Shown: in pieces, positions 36,555 to 45,649 of the stretch | Layout of the letters: each line of letters opens with the position of its first letter | How positions within the stretch are numbered: the stretch's first letter is position 1 | DNA from: UBA8958 sp964571695 | GTDB taxonomy: Bacteria > Desulfobacterota > Syntrophia > Syntrophales > UBA8958 | Direction of reading: 5' to 3' | Assembly: GCA_964571695.1 (NCBI GenBank) | Contig: CAZNDG010000002.1 | Span: 106,157-170,156, forward strand | Length of the DNA: 64,000 nt | Position numbers and translations under genes: made by a program | Notes under the pieces: model-generated | What the model saw: only the letters and a program-made list of their open reading frames with translations | Told to the model about the DNA's origin: nothing | Database searches by the model: none

Positions 36555-37847
36555 ATGTCTTCTGTTATCGTATTTGATGGGGTTAGCAAGTGTTACAGAT
36601 TGGGAAGCATCGGCAATCAAACACTGTATCAAGATCTGAATCGCTGGTGGGCTAAGGTTCGGCGCAAACCCGATCCCCTACTAAAGATCATGGATGCAAG
36701 GGACGGCAAGGATGGAGATCAATTTATATGGGCATTGCGTAATATCAACCTTGAAATACAGCATGGTGAGGTTGTTGGAGTCATCGGTAGAAATGGCGCC
36801 GGGAAAAGCACCCTGCTCAAGATCCTTTCTCAAATAACCGCTCCTACAACCGGAGAAATAAAGATCAAAGGGCGAATCGCGAGTTTATTGGAAGTTGGCA
36901 CCGGGTTTCATCCGGAATTGACGGGAAGAGAGAATATCTATCTCAACGGTGCCTTACTTGGCATGTCAAAGGAGGAGATTCAACGCAAGTTTGATGAAAT
37001 AGTCGATTTCTCTGATGTGGAGCAATTTATCGATACGCCGGTTAAACGCTATTCAAGCGGCATGTATGTGCGGCTGGCTTTTGCAGTTGCCGCCCACATT
37101 GAACCAGATATCCTATTGGTCGATGAGGTTCTGGCTGTTGGTGATGCTCAATTTCAAAAAAAATGTTTGGGTAAAATCAGCGATGTATCGCAGAAGGAAG
37201 GACGTACAGTATTGTTTGTCAGTCATAATATGGGGATGATTACCTCCTTGTGTAAAAAGGCAGTACTCCTCGATAATGGCTGTATTTTGGTGGAAGGTAA
37301 TGTCACGGATGTCGTGACAAGATATTATAACGCAGGCATAAGTTCTCCATATGCGGTTGATTTTAGAAAGCAGGGGAAAAAAGTGGGGGATCAATACGCA
37401 ACCCTTCTTGAAGTGCATATAGAGGACATGGAGGGAAATCTCATTGGGGAAGTGGACATTCGGGCGCCCTTCAAACTCAAAATGACCTATGACCTTCATG
37501 GCGCACCCGTTGCCCCGCGGCCCAATTTTTATGTCATCAGCCCCCAGGGCCAATATGTCTTTGTGACCGGGGGAGGGGAGAAAGGCAAAGCAATAGACGG
37601 AACTTATGAGGCAACCTGCATTGTCCCAGGTAATTTGCTCAATAATGAAACATATACAATCGATGCCGCCCTTCTCTATACGGACAGCATTTTTCATTAC
37701 AGTTTCCATGAAAGAGGGGCAGTCATGATCACGGTAATCGATCCCATAGATGAAACAATTGAAGAGACTACCAGGTACGGGATGAGTGGACCGTTGCCGG
37801 GGGCCGTTCGCCCAAAGCTCCCGTGGGAAGTGAGAAAAATAGCATGA
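36555..37847 (+). CDS. wzt: Polysaccharide ABC exporter ATPase with substrate-binding C-domain (Wzt-like)
   Basis: A 430-residue protein. The nucleotide-binding domain has Walker A GRNGAGKST at 78-86, the signature RYSSGM, and Walker B ILLVDEVLAVGD. Residues beyond about 260 form a Wzt-type immunoglobulin-like C-terminal domain that in known systems recognises the modified non-reducing end of the O-chain. The terminal cap may therefore involve one of the methyltransferases encoded just downstream. The long N-terminal linker before Walker A (about 40 extra residues) is common in Wzt. Confidence 0.9.
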   Translation: MSSVIVFDGVSKCYRLGSIGNQTLYQDLNRWWAKVRRKPDPLLKIMDARDGKDGDQFIWALRNINLEIQHGEVVGVIGRNGAGKSTLLKILSQITAPTTGEIKIKGRIASLLEVGTGFHPELTGRENIYLNGALLGMSKEEIQRKFDEIVDFSDVEQFIDTPVKRYSSGMYVRLAFAVAAHIEPDILLVDEVLAVGDAQFQKKCLGKISDVSQKEGRTVLFVSHNMGMITSLCKKAVLLDNGCILVEGNVTDVVTRYYNAGISSPYAVDFRKQGKKVGDQYATLLEVHIEDMEGNLIGEVDIRAPFKLKMTYDLHGAPVAPRPNFYVISPQGQYVFVTGGGEKGKAIDGTYEATCIVPGNLLNNETYTIDAALLYTDSIFHYSFHERGAVMITVIDPIDETIEETTRYGMSGPLPGAVRPKLPWEVRKIA

Positions 37848-37885
37848 ATATAAGTATTAAGGCACAAAAATAAATTGCAAGGTGA

Positions 37886-38302
37886 ATGTTGATGATCGAA
37901 ACAATTAGGAATGATGGAGCGATAGTTGCGATAGTTATCTATAGTGACTATTCGGTGGAGGGAATAAAATTTATATCTCCCAACGACTTTTCATTACAAC
38001 TTGGCACCATGAGCCGCCCAGCCGGTTACAAGGTATTACCTCATATTCATAACCCTGTCGAGCGGCATTGTGTGGGAACTCAAGAAGTGCTTTTTATAAA
38101 GAGTGGAAAAATAAGGATTGATTTCTATTCCTTTGACAAAGTTTACCTTGAGAGCCGTGAGTTGGCAGCGGGGGATATCATATTGCTGGCGGGAGCCGGT
38201 CACGGCATAGAAGTTTTGGAAGAAACCACTCTGGTAGAAGTCAAGAACGGACCTTATATCGATGGCTTTGACAAAGGGCGATTCGAAGGTAAGCGGAGTT
38301 GA
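37886..38302 (+). CDS. Small cupin-fold protein
   Basis: A 138-residue single-domain cupin: HIHNPVERHCVGTQEVLFIKSGK carries metal or acid/base histidines and LAAGDIILLAGAGHGIEVLE the second cupin motif. In sugar loci such proteins can be keto-isomerases (FdtA-like), epimerases or unassigned WxcM-related proteins. It lies 4 bp before the perosamine-synthase-like aminotransferase, so it may isomerise or epimerise its keto-sugar substrate. The exact reaction is not shown. Confidence 0.65.
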   Translation: MLMIETIRNDGAIVAIVIYSDYSVEGIKFISPNDFSLQLGTMSRPAGYKVLPHIHNPVERHCVGTQEVLFIKSGKIRIDFYSFDKVYLESRELAAGDIILLAGAGHGIEVLEETTLVEVKNGPYIDGFDKGRFEGKRS

Positions 38303-38305
38303 ACA

Positions 38306-39430
38306 ATGATACCTGTTAATCAGCCCCTGTTGAATGGTCGTGAACGGGAATTGGTGACCCACTGCATTGACACGGGATGGATTTCTTCCGATGGCCCGTT
38401 TGTTCAAGAATTTGAAAAACTGTTTTCCAACTACATAGGCGTTGATTACGGAGTCGCGGTATGCAACGGTACAGCGGCGCTGGAGACAGCTCTCTATGCT
38501 GCCGGTGTAAGCAAAGGCGATGAAGTGATAATGCCCGCTTTTACCATCATTTCCTGTGCGTTGGCGGTGATTCGATTGGGAGCCGTGCCGGTTTTGTTGG
38601 ATGCAGAGCCGGATACTTGGAATATGGATGTTAGCCAGATCGAATCACGGATCACACCAAGGACTAAAGTAATTATGCCGGTTCACATTTATGGACATCC
38701 TGTGGATATGGATCCTCTGTTGGCGATTGCAAAACGTTACAATCTCATCGTCGTTGAGGATGCCGCCGAGGCGCATGGCGCCGAATGTCGAGGAAGGAAA
38801 TGCGGGTCGCTGGGCCACATCAGCGCCTGGTCGTTTTATGCAAATAAGATCCTCACAACGGGGGAGGGGGGGATGGTTCTGACAGCGGATAAAAAGATGG
38901 CTGAACGGGCGTCATCTTACCGAAATCTCTGCTTTCATCCATCCCGGAGGTTTTACCATACGGAACTCGGCCATAACTTTCGGATGACAAATCTGCAAGC
39001 CGCCATTGGAGTCGCACAAATGGAACGGATTGAGGAATTTGTTCAAATTAAGAGACGGCTTGGTGTCTATTATCGGGAAGGATTATCTCAGATTGAGGGG
39101 ATAAAGTATCAAATCGAGAAGCCTTGGGCAAAAATGGTTTACTGGATGTACTGCATAGAGCTTGACCCGCTGCTGGGTATGGATGCGGAACAGATGATGA
39201 TCGAATTAGGGAAAAGGGGCATTGGCACGCGGCCTTTCTTTATCGGCATGCATGAGCAGCCGGTCCTACGAGATCTTGGACTCTTTGCTGGAGAATGTTA
39301 TCCGGTAACGGAACGTATCGCCAGACAAGGTTTATATTTACCTTCCGGGTTATCCCTTACGGAAAGAGAAATTGACGAGGTTGTTGAATCTGTGAGCGAA
39401 GTTGTTAACTCGCGAAGAAGAAAGAACTGA
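38306..39430 (+). CDS. GDP-perosamine synthase-like aminotransferase
   Basis: A 374-residue DegT-family enzyme. The N-terminus MIPVNQPLLNGRERELV and CIDTGWISSDGPFVQEFE closely follow the Per/RfbE pattern, and the PLP Lys lies in SFYANKILTTGEGGM, the perosamine-synthase form. That enzyme converts GDP-4-keto-6-deoxymannose to GDP-4-amino-4,6-dideoxymannose using Glu. The Gmd-like gene 2.6 kb downstream could supply the keto sugar. CGGAG precedes the ATG. Confidence 0.8.
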   Translation: MIPVNQPLLNGRERELVTHCIDTGWISSDGPFVQEFEKLFSNYIGVDYGVAVCNGTAALETALYAAGVSKGDEVIMPAFTIISCALAVIRLGAVPVLLDAEPDTWNMDVSQIESRITPRTKVIMPVHIYGHPVDMDPLLAIAKRYNLIVVEDAAEAHGAECRGRKCGSLGHISAWSFYANKILTTGEGGMVLTADKKMAERASSYRNLCFHPSRRFYHTELGHNFRMTNLQAAIGVAQMERIEEFVQIKRRLGVYYREGLSQIEGIKYQIEKPWAKMVYWMYCIELDPLLGMDAEQMMIELGKRGIGTRPFFIGMHEQPVLRDLGLFAGECYPVTERIARQGLYLPSGLSLTEREIDEVVESVSEVVNSRRRKN

Positions 39431-39443
39431 GTGGGAGGCTTTG

Positions 39444-40349
39444 GTGAAGCTGCTTAAAAGAGCGGTATGCTCGTTATTTAGTCGATTGGGACTGGAGATA
39501 TCTCTTCGCAAAAAAAATGAGGCATTTAAAGAATTATACCCTCAGTGTTGGCACGGTGCCGGTTTTGTTTATAATATCTTTGGTCATTTACTTTATCAAA
39601 ATGTCACGGACCTTATAAATTATAGCGGTCTAATGGATATCGATCTTAATGATTATGCGCAGATGCATACGGACGAGATGGCTGTGATTATCAAGAATGT
39701 CAAGCCCGGACAGAGAGTTATCGATATCGGTGCCAATATTGGATTATACACGCTTTTGCTGGCAAAGTTGGTTGGGGCTGACGGACGGGTTATCGCCTTT
39801 GAGCCGGGGCCGGTCAGCTTTGGCCTGCTGACGGTGAATACCCATCTGAATCGATACAGGAATGTTACCTTGGAGAACAGGGCCGTAACTGACATTAGTC
39901 GGACGGAATATTATTTCACCAATCAAGCAGAAGAAAGGACTAATGAGAGCGGCGGTGTGGTTTTTTCCTCTAAGCCGAATTTCGACCATTCACGGGAGAT
40001 GATACCTGTGGAAGCTGTAAGCCTGGATGATTATTTTGCCGGGAGGGACTGTAATGTCGATTATATCAAGATGGATGTAGAAGGAGGAGAATATGCGGCC
40101 CTGAAGGGCATGAAGAATTTGCTGAATGCAAATCCTTCCATCATACTGACAATAGAATTTGCACCATACCTGCCTCTATGGGCTGATATAGATATTCAGG
40201 AGTTTCTTGATTATATTAGATCTTATGGTTTCGAAATCTTCGATTTACGGAAGGATGATCGTGATCCGGTAAGCGATGAATATTTAATGGAGTCGTATCC
40301 AAAGCAGTCCGTTGGCAAGTACGCCAATCTGCTTTTGAAACGATCCTGA
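39444..40349 (+). CDS. FkbM-family methyltransferase
   Basis: A 301-residue protein with the FkbM-type SAM fold: RVIDIGANIGLYTLLLAKLVG, VIAFEPGPVSFGLL and the C-terminal DYIKMDVEGGEYAALKGM. Members O-methylate sugars or related hydroxyls. The GTG at 39444 lies 5 bp after GGGAGG and avoids the long overlap with the aminotransferase that a start at 39402 would cause. Being close to Wzt, it is a candidate for a terminal chain-capping methylation. Confidence 0.8.
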   Translation: MKLLKRAVCSLFSRLGLEISLRKKNEAFKELYPQCWHGAGFVYNIFGHLLYQNVTDLINYSGLMDIDLNDYAQMHTDEMAVIIKNVKPGQRVIDIGANIGLYTLLLAKLVGADGRVIAFEPGPVSFGLLTVNTHLNRYRNVTLENRAVTDISRTEYYFTNQAEERTNESGGVVFSSKPNFDHSREMIPVEAVSLDDYFAGRDCNVDYIKMDVEGGEYAALKGMKNLLNANPSIILTIEFAPYLPLWADIDIQEFLDYIRSYGFEIFDLRKDDRDPVSDEYLMESYPKQSVGKYANLLLKRS

Positions 40350-40380
40350 GTACTACGAATGTAAATATAAGGAGAGGCAA

Positions 40381-41589
40381 ATGGAAACCATAGCCCGTAA
40401 TACCTGTAGATTGTGCGGCGGAAGTGCTTTGCACGACGTGTTTTCTCTTGGGGAACAATTCATTAACGATTTTGTTCCCGAAGAAAAGATCGGGCAAGGA
40501 CTGAAAGCGCCTCTCGATTTAGTTATGTGTGATCAATGTTCACTTTTACAGCTCCGCCACACGGCGCCTCAGGAGCTTTTATACTCACGTCATTATTGGT
40601 ACCGGTCGGGTGTTACAGATACAATGAGGCGGGCCTTGAGGGATATTACTGAAGAAATCGAAGCGATGGTCGCCTTGAAACCCGGCGATGTAGTCCTGGA
40701 TATCGGAGCGAATGATGGGACGATGCTGGCTACATATACTGCACCGGGGATCCGTCGCGTGGGCTGTGAGCCCGCCAACAACCTGGTGGACAGCCTAAAC
40801 AAAAATGCCGATTATGTGATGCATGATTTCTGGAACTATGAGCGCTATATGGAACTTGCCCACAAATGGGGTTTTGGCAAGGCAAAGGTAATTACTGCGA
40901 TTGGCATGTTTTATGACCTTGAGGACCCGAATCAATTCATAAAAGATGCGCAGCTTGCCTTGGCTGATGGAGGAGTCTTTGTGGCCCAACTCATGTGTCT
41001 GGCGCCGATGATCGAAAAGAACGATTTGGGGAACATATGCCATGAACATCTGGAATATTATTCTCTTGATTCATTGAAATATTTGTTTGAATCAAATGGT
41101 TTCGAAATGTTCAAAATCGAAGAAAACGATGTCAATGGAGGCAGTTACAGGATTTTTGCCCGTCATTACGACGGTATGGGAATGGCGTATCGTGAGAAAT
41201 ACACATTGAATGACATTTTAGCCTTTGCGAAACGCATCGAAGAAAATCGCACCCGTTGTGTTGATTTTATTAAAAATGAAGTCAGTAAAGGAAAGAAGAT
41301 TTATGTTTATGGAGCATCAACGAAAGGGAATGTGATTCTCCAATATTATGGCCTTGATTACCGCTTGATTACTGCGGCTGCGGAACGTAGCCCTGAGAAG
41401 TGGGGTAAATATACTATCGGCTCATGGATCCCTATCGTTTCTGAGGAGGAAGCGAGAAGAGCCAATCCAGACTATTTTCTTGTGCTGCCTTGGGCTTTCT
41501 TTAGTGAATTTTACGAACGAGAGGTGGAATGGCGTTCCCGGGGGGGGCAGTTTATCGTCCCTTTGCCGGAATTTAGGGTGGTGCCATGA
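40381..41589 (+). CDS. Sugar C-methyltransferase, zinc-binding (TylC3/NovU type)
   Basis: A 402-residue three-part protein: N-terminal zinc-binding CRLCGGS with CDQCSLLQL, a central SAM domain (VLDIGANDGTMLATY, GMFYDLEDPNQFI, HEHLEYYSLDSLKYLF), and a C-terminal Rossmann-like domain (IYVYGASTKGNVILQYY). This is the architecture of deoxysugar C-methyltransferases that add a carbon branch to a keto sugar nucleotide. AAGGAGAGG precedes the ATG. With a keto sugar from a Gmd-like enzyme it could give a C-branched deoxysugar. Confidence 0.85.
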   Translation: METIARNTCRLCGGSALHDVFSLGEQFINDFVPEEKIGQGLKAPLDLVMCDQCSLLQLRHTAPQELLYSRHYWYRSGVTDTMRRALRDITEEIEAMVALKPGDVVLDIGANDGTMLATYTAPGIRRVGCEPANNLVDSLNKNADYVMHDFWNYERYMELAHKWGFGKAKVITAIGMFYDLEDPNQFIKDAQLALADGGVFVAQLMCLAPMIEKNDLGNICHEHLEYYSLDSLKYLFESNGFEMFKIEENDVNGGSYRIFARHYDGMGMAYREKYTLNDILAFAKRIEENRTRCVDFIKNEVSKGKKIYVYGASTKGNVILQYYGLDYRLITAAAERSPEKWGKYTIGSWIPIVSEEEARRANPDYFLVLPWAFFSEFYEREVEWRSRGGQFIVPLPEFRVVP

Positions 41590-42017
41590 TCCCCAGTGAT
41601 AAATACGAAAGCATAATGAGGGTATTGCCCATATTGTGTGTGGATATAATCGTAAAAACGGAGAGCGGCAAGTATATATTGATTAAAAGAAAGAACAGAC
41701 CACTCAGTGGTAGGTGGTGGGTTATCGGGGGTAGGGTGCTCAAGGATGAGACACTGGAACAGGCAGCGAAAAGAAAGGTTAAGGAAGAGACGGATCTAAA
41801 CATCAAGGAGATCAGACCAATAGGATACTATGAAGATACCTTCGTCGCGAATCCGTTTGGCACAAGATTCCGCCAACATTCGGTCAGTTTGGTATTCCTG
41901 GCCATCGTGAAGGAAAATCAGGATGTGAAATTGGACTACCAGAGCTTGGCGTGGAAGTACTCGAAGGTACTCCCCCGGCGGTTCCAGGTCAAACCTTTTG
42001 GCTGTCTGCAACCATGA
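41586..42017 (+). CDS. Nudix protein, GDP-mannose mannosyl hydrolase-like
   Basis: A 143-residue Nudix-fold protein with RPLSGRWWVIGGRV leading into the box GRVLKDETLEQAAKRKVKEE. The box has Lys where the first Glu of REUXEE is expected and Asp for the final Gly, a deviation like that in Gmm/WcaH, which hydrolyses GDP-mannose. It overlaps the C-methyltransferase gene by 4 bp and precedes the Gmd-like gene by 33 bp, as in colanic-acid type loci. The C-terminal 30 residues are shorter than in Gmm and look unusual. Confidence 0.65.
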   Translation: MIPSDKYESIMRVLPILCVDIIVKTESGKYILIKRKNRPLSGRWWVIGGRVLKDETLEQAAKRKVKEETDLNIKEIRPIGYYEDTFVANPFGTRFRQHSVSLVFLAIVKENQDVKLDYQSLAWKYSKVLPRRFQVKPFGCLQP

Positions 42018-42050
42018 TATGAAGCGCATAGCGCAGGGAAGGATAATTAG

Positions 42051-43043
42051 ATGAAAAAAGCCCTGATCCTCGGTGTAACCGGTCAGGACGGCAGTTACCT
42101 CGCGGACATATTGTTGAATAAAGGTTACGCCGTTTATGGAATGATCAGACGTTCAGCCACGGGGAATACACGCAATATCGATCATTTGCTCCAGAACCCC
42201 GACATTTTCAATAAGTGCTTTTTCCTTTGCCGTGGTGATTTAGCCGATCCTACTTCACTGTATCGCATCATTCAAAGCATTCATCCCCAAGAGATATACA
42301 ATGAAGCAGACCAGGACCATGTCGGTTGGAGCTATGACATGGTAGGTTTCTCAGTGGATATAACCGGCGCCGCCGTCGGCCGCATTTTAGAGATAGTAAG
42401 GCAGGTTGATCCCGCTATTCGCTATTTTCAACCCTGCACATCCAATATGTTCGGAAAGACGGACTGCCCGGTGCAGAACGAGAACACAATCTTCAACCCG
42501 CAGAGTCCCTATGCCTGTGCCAAAACCATGGCCTATTATCTCTCGCGCTATTATCGAGATACCTTTGGCATCTTTGCATCCAATGCGATCTTGTATAACC
42601 ATGAATCTCCAAGACGAACCCCGGAATATGTAACACGCAAGGTTACCCAATCAGTTGCAAGGATAGCTCTTGGTCAACAGGAAAAGCTTATCCTTGGGGA
42701 TTTAAGTGCCATGATTGATTGGGGATACGCAAGAGAATACATGGAAGCTGCCTGGCAGATCATGCAGTGCAAAGAACCGGACGATTTTATCATCGCCACC
42801 GGTGAGGCTCATTCTGTGAAAGAATGGGTTCAAGAAGCTTTTTCCGCCGTCGGTCTGAAGGCGGATGAACATTTAGTGACCGACAGCAAGCTGTTTCGGC
42901 CATCAAATACGAGCACGTTGATTGGAGATATATCTAAGGCCAGAAAAGTCTTCGGGTTCGAACCAAAAATCAAGTTTCACAAATTGGTAGGGTTGATGGT
43001 TGACGCCGATCTGGAAACGGAAAGAACGAGATTGCATAAATGA
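42051..43043 (+). CDS. GDP-mannose 4,6-dehydratase-like SDR with altered active site
   Basis: This 330-residue protein aligns along its length with Gmd: GVTGQDGSYLADILL (NADP loop), HESPRR, and TRKVTQSVARIALG. In Gmd the active-site strand reads TSELYG; here it reads CTSNMFGK, so the Thr stays but the catalytic Glu is Asn. YACAK retains Tyr and Lys. The region EIYNEADQDHVGWSY also departs from the usual NLAAQSHV pattern. It may therefore catalyse something other than 4,6-dehydration, such as epimerisation or oxidation of a GDP-sugar. Confidence 0.75.
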   Translation: MKKALILGVTGQDGSYLADILLNKGYAVYGMIRRSATGNTRNIDHLLQNPDIFNKCFFLCRGDLADPTSLYRIIQSIHPQEIYNEADQDHVGWSYDMVGFSVDITGAAVGRILEIVRQVDPAIRYFQPCTSNMFGKTDCPVQNENTIFNPQSPYACAKTMAYYLSRYYRDTFGIFASNAILYNHESPRRTPEYVTRKVTQSVARIALGQQEKLILGDLSAMIDWGYAREYMEAAWQIMQCKEPDDFIIATGEAHSVKEWVQEAFSAVGLKADEHLVTDSKLFRPSNTSTLIGDISKARKVFGFEPKIKFHKLVGLMVDADLETERTRLHK

Positions 43044-43071
43044 TTATTGTTTCAGTAGCAATGGCGATGGC

Positions 43072-44553
43072 GTGAGAAGGATCCTTTTAATTGCCAATCA
43101 TGATGCCTTTGGCCGACAAATGGCCAGATGGGCGATCCTGATTAACAAACATTCAGGGTGGGAGCCGATTATTTATATAAGTTATGATTATATAAATAGA
43201 CATATGGACTTGTGCCGTGCCGATGGAATAAGGATCATGGGGCCTCTGCACGGGGAAGCGACAACTGGTCATGGAGATTCGACTTCCAGCACATCAGGGG
43301 CGTCGTGTTGGACAATCCCTAAGGCCATTCTACGAAGGCTGTCTTTTCTACAAATGATTTCGAGGAAATATCATTATTCCCTTTCGCTTTTGAAATTTCC
43401 TCTGATTATGAAGTCAATGAAGAGAAACTTGAATACCATCCGGACTTTGTTGAAGAATGAACGTATAGATGTCGCCATGATATGTGAGAGCAGTCCGGCC
43501 TACGAAGCCCCCCTTTTTATCGCGGCTGCAAATATGGAAGGAATACCGATCGCAACCGCCCCGATTGAAAAATCTACCGCCCGCCATTATGCCGAAAATT
43601 ATCTTTACGATCCCTCAATGAGTATGAAACGATTATGCAACAAGCTCATTGGGAAACTTTACCCACGCTGGACGATAAGCCATAGAGGATACAGTATGCT
43701 ACGTGTCCAGCCGGAACTGCTCATGTCCTTGGAGCTTTTAGAAATTGCACCGCTAAAGCCTTGGGAGTTGGTGGGAAATCAGGAAGATATAGTAGCGGTG
43801 GACAGTCAGTCAACCTTCAATCATTTTGCCAAAGAGGGCGTAGCGCCGGAACAAATGGCGATCGTCGGACGGGCAGAATATGACATCATGGCCAATATCA
43901 AGACAGATGCAAAGCGATTGAAGAGTGAATTATACGAGCGACTGGGTTTTGAAAATAACTATCCCATGATATTGTCTCCTTTGGTTCCCGATCATTATAT
44001 ATCTGGGCGCCCGGAATGTGACTTTCAGGATTATCAGAAACTTGTCGAGTTTTGGGTGAGGTCGCTGGGCAAAATCAAGGGCCATAATGCGGTGATCAGC
44101 TTACATCCGGGGCAGACTTACCAAAAGAAAGCCGATGCCTGGGACTACATCGAACAATGGGGAGTGAAAATATCCCGGGATGATCTGCCGACCTTGATTC
44201 CTCTTTGCGACATATATGTGGCGACGGGTTACTCGACAACTGTGCAGTGGGCGATTGCCTGTGGTAAGCCGGTAGTCAATTACGACGTCTATCGATACGG
44301 GCTTACAATTTATAGATCTTTCTCCGGTGTGTTAGATGTCCAAGAGCAACGGGATTTTCTTGAAGCATTGGAGAGATTATCCAGTGATTCAGATTATTAT
44401 TCGAAGATCGCTGCATATCAGCAAGAGGACGCGGAGCAATGGGGCAAATTGGACGGCAGAGCAACGGACAGGTTAATAGACATGTTTGATCAATTAATAT
44501 CTCGGAAAATCGGCAAGAGCGGTCAACGAAAATTGATGACCCAGAGGCAATAG
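43072..44553 (+). CDS. Unassigned GT-B-like protein, paralogue A
   Basis: A 493-residue protein with no family I can name. Its N-terminus (RRILLIANHDAFGRQMARWA) and C-terminal half look like a GT-B fold, with IYVATGYSTTVQWAIACGK and PVVNYDVYR where glycosyl- or glycerophosphotransferases bind donor. The same segment and a terminal EQWGKLDGR recur in the 46603-47952 protein. The GTG at 43072 is used because an upstream extension overlaps the Gmd-like gene. Membrane or cytoplasmic transferase activity is inference. Confidence 0.55.
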   Translation: MRRILLIANHDAFGRQMARWAILINKHSGWEPIIYISYDYINRHMDLCRADGIRIMGPLHGEATTGHGDSTSSTSGASCWTIPKAILRRLSFLQMISRKYHYSLSLLKFPLIMKSMKRNLNTIRTLLKNERIDVAMICESSPAYEAPLFIAAANMEGIPIATAPIEKSTARHYAENYLYDPSMSMKRLCNKLIGKLYPRWTISHRGYSMLRVQPELLMSLELLEIAPLKPWELVGNQEDIVAVDSQSTFNHFAKEGVAPEQMAIVGRAEYDIMANIKTDAKRLKSELYERLGFENNYPMILSPLVPDHYISGRPECDFQDYQKLVEFWVRSLGKIKGHNAVISLHPGQTYQKKADAWDYIEQWGVKISRDDLPTLIPLCDIYVATGYSTTVQWAIACGKPVVNYDVYRYGLTIYRSFSGVLDVQEQRDFLEALERLSSDSDYYSKIAAYQQEDAEQWGKLDGRATDRLIDMFDQLISRKIGKSGQRKLMTQRQ

Positions 44554-44564
44554 CACGGTACCAT

Positions 44565-45596
44565 ATGTCGTCAGATTGGCTCGATAGGTGGAACAGGGCG
44601 TTACGGGAGCAGCATAAACTATTGTTTGATTACAGTAACAAGAGGATGAAGGATGAATTCGCCCATTATGCTGACTGCCCGGTTTGTGGTGAGAAAGACG
44701 CAAAACTGCATTATGAAAAGGATTGGTTTAAATATTACAAATGCCGTAATTGTTCCATGGTTTACATGAACCCCCGGATGAATGATGCGGCTACGCACTC
44801 CTTTTACAACAGCAGTGCCAACGCCATTTATAACGAGAGCAAGTTCGATAACCCTTCGGTGACCAGCGATTTCGATAATGATGAAAATATTTCCAATTTG
44901 GATGCTATCGAGAGACACAGAAGCGCGGGGAAAAAAGGCGGCTTTCTCGAAATTGGCAGTGCAACAGGACATTTACTGAAAAAGGCAAAAGAATATGGAT
45001 ACGATGTATATGGTATCGAACTCAACAAGAAGATGTGCATACAGTCACGCTCAATCCTTGGAGATACTATATATGATGTCGATTTACAGGATGTGCGCTT
45101 TCCTGCCGAAATGTTTGACGTAATCTACATGCGGGATCTGATACAACACATACCCGAACCGAAAGGTTTTTTGCTGGAGTGTAATCGTATAGCAAAACCC
45201 GGCGCAACGATTTTTATTGGAACACACAATATTGAAGGATTGATTCAAAAAGTAGTCAAAGAAAAGTACACTGCGGTCTTCGGTTTCATGGAACCCAATC
45301 ATTTTTCCCCCTTGACGATCAGGAAGATCCTTGACATTGCCGGTTTTGAAGTAAAAGAAATTCACTTCCGGTCCATTGATGTTACTCTGGGAACTATGAT
45401 CAGCTACTTTGGCACATCATCCTTTACGTATGTTTACCCGCCGGAGCTTGGAAAGTTGCGTCGTTTCGGTGTCAAAATGTTATATGCCCCGTTTTTTTGC
45501 CAGCCCCTCCGCTATATGGACACCCATATAACCCCATCTATTGCCAACTGGTTAAAACAGGGAAGCTGGATGAATGTTATTGCCGAAAAAAGGTAG
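44565..45596 (+). CDS. Zinc-ribbon class I SAM methyltransferase
   Basis: This 343-residue protein has N-terminal CPVCGEKDAKLHY and CRNCSMVYMNPRM forming a zinc ribbon, then FLEIGSATGHLLKKAKEYG, VIYMRDLIQHIPEPKGFLLE and PGATIFIGTHN of a Methyltransf_23-like domain. It resembles the methyltransferase at 31581-32333 in domain layout. It lies between the paralogous GT-B-like gene and a GT2-like gene. A glycan O- or C-methylation is likely but unassigned. Confidence 0.75.
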   Translation: MSSDWLDRWNRALREQHKLLFDYSNKRMKDEFAHYADCPVCGEKDAKLHYEKDWFKYYKCRNCSMVYMNPRMNDAATHSFYNSSANAIYNESKFDNPSVTSDFDNDENISNLDAIERHRSAGKKGGFLEIGSATGHLLKKAKEYGYDVYGIELNKKMCIQSRSILGDTIYDVDLQDVRFPAEMFDVIYMRDLIQHIPEPKGFLLECNRIAKPGATIFIGTHNIEGLIQKVVKEKYTAVFGFMEPNHFSPLTIRKILDIAGFEVKEIHFRSIDVTLGTMISYFGTSSFTYVYPPELGKLRRFGVKMLYAPFFCQPLRYMDTHITPSIANWLKQGSWMNVIAEKR

Positions 45597-45649
45597 TTCC
45601 CATCACCGTAATAGTTTCATTGCTTCCATCAACAAAAGAGGTTACAGGT

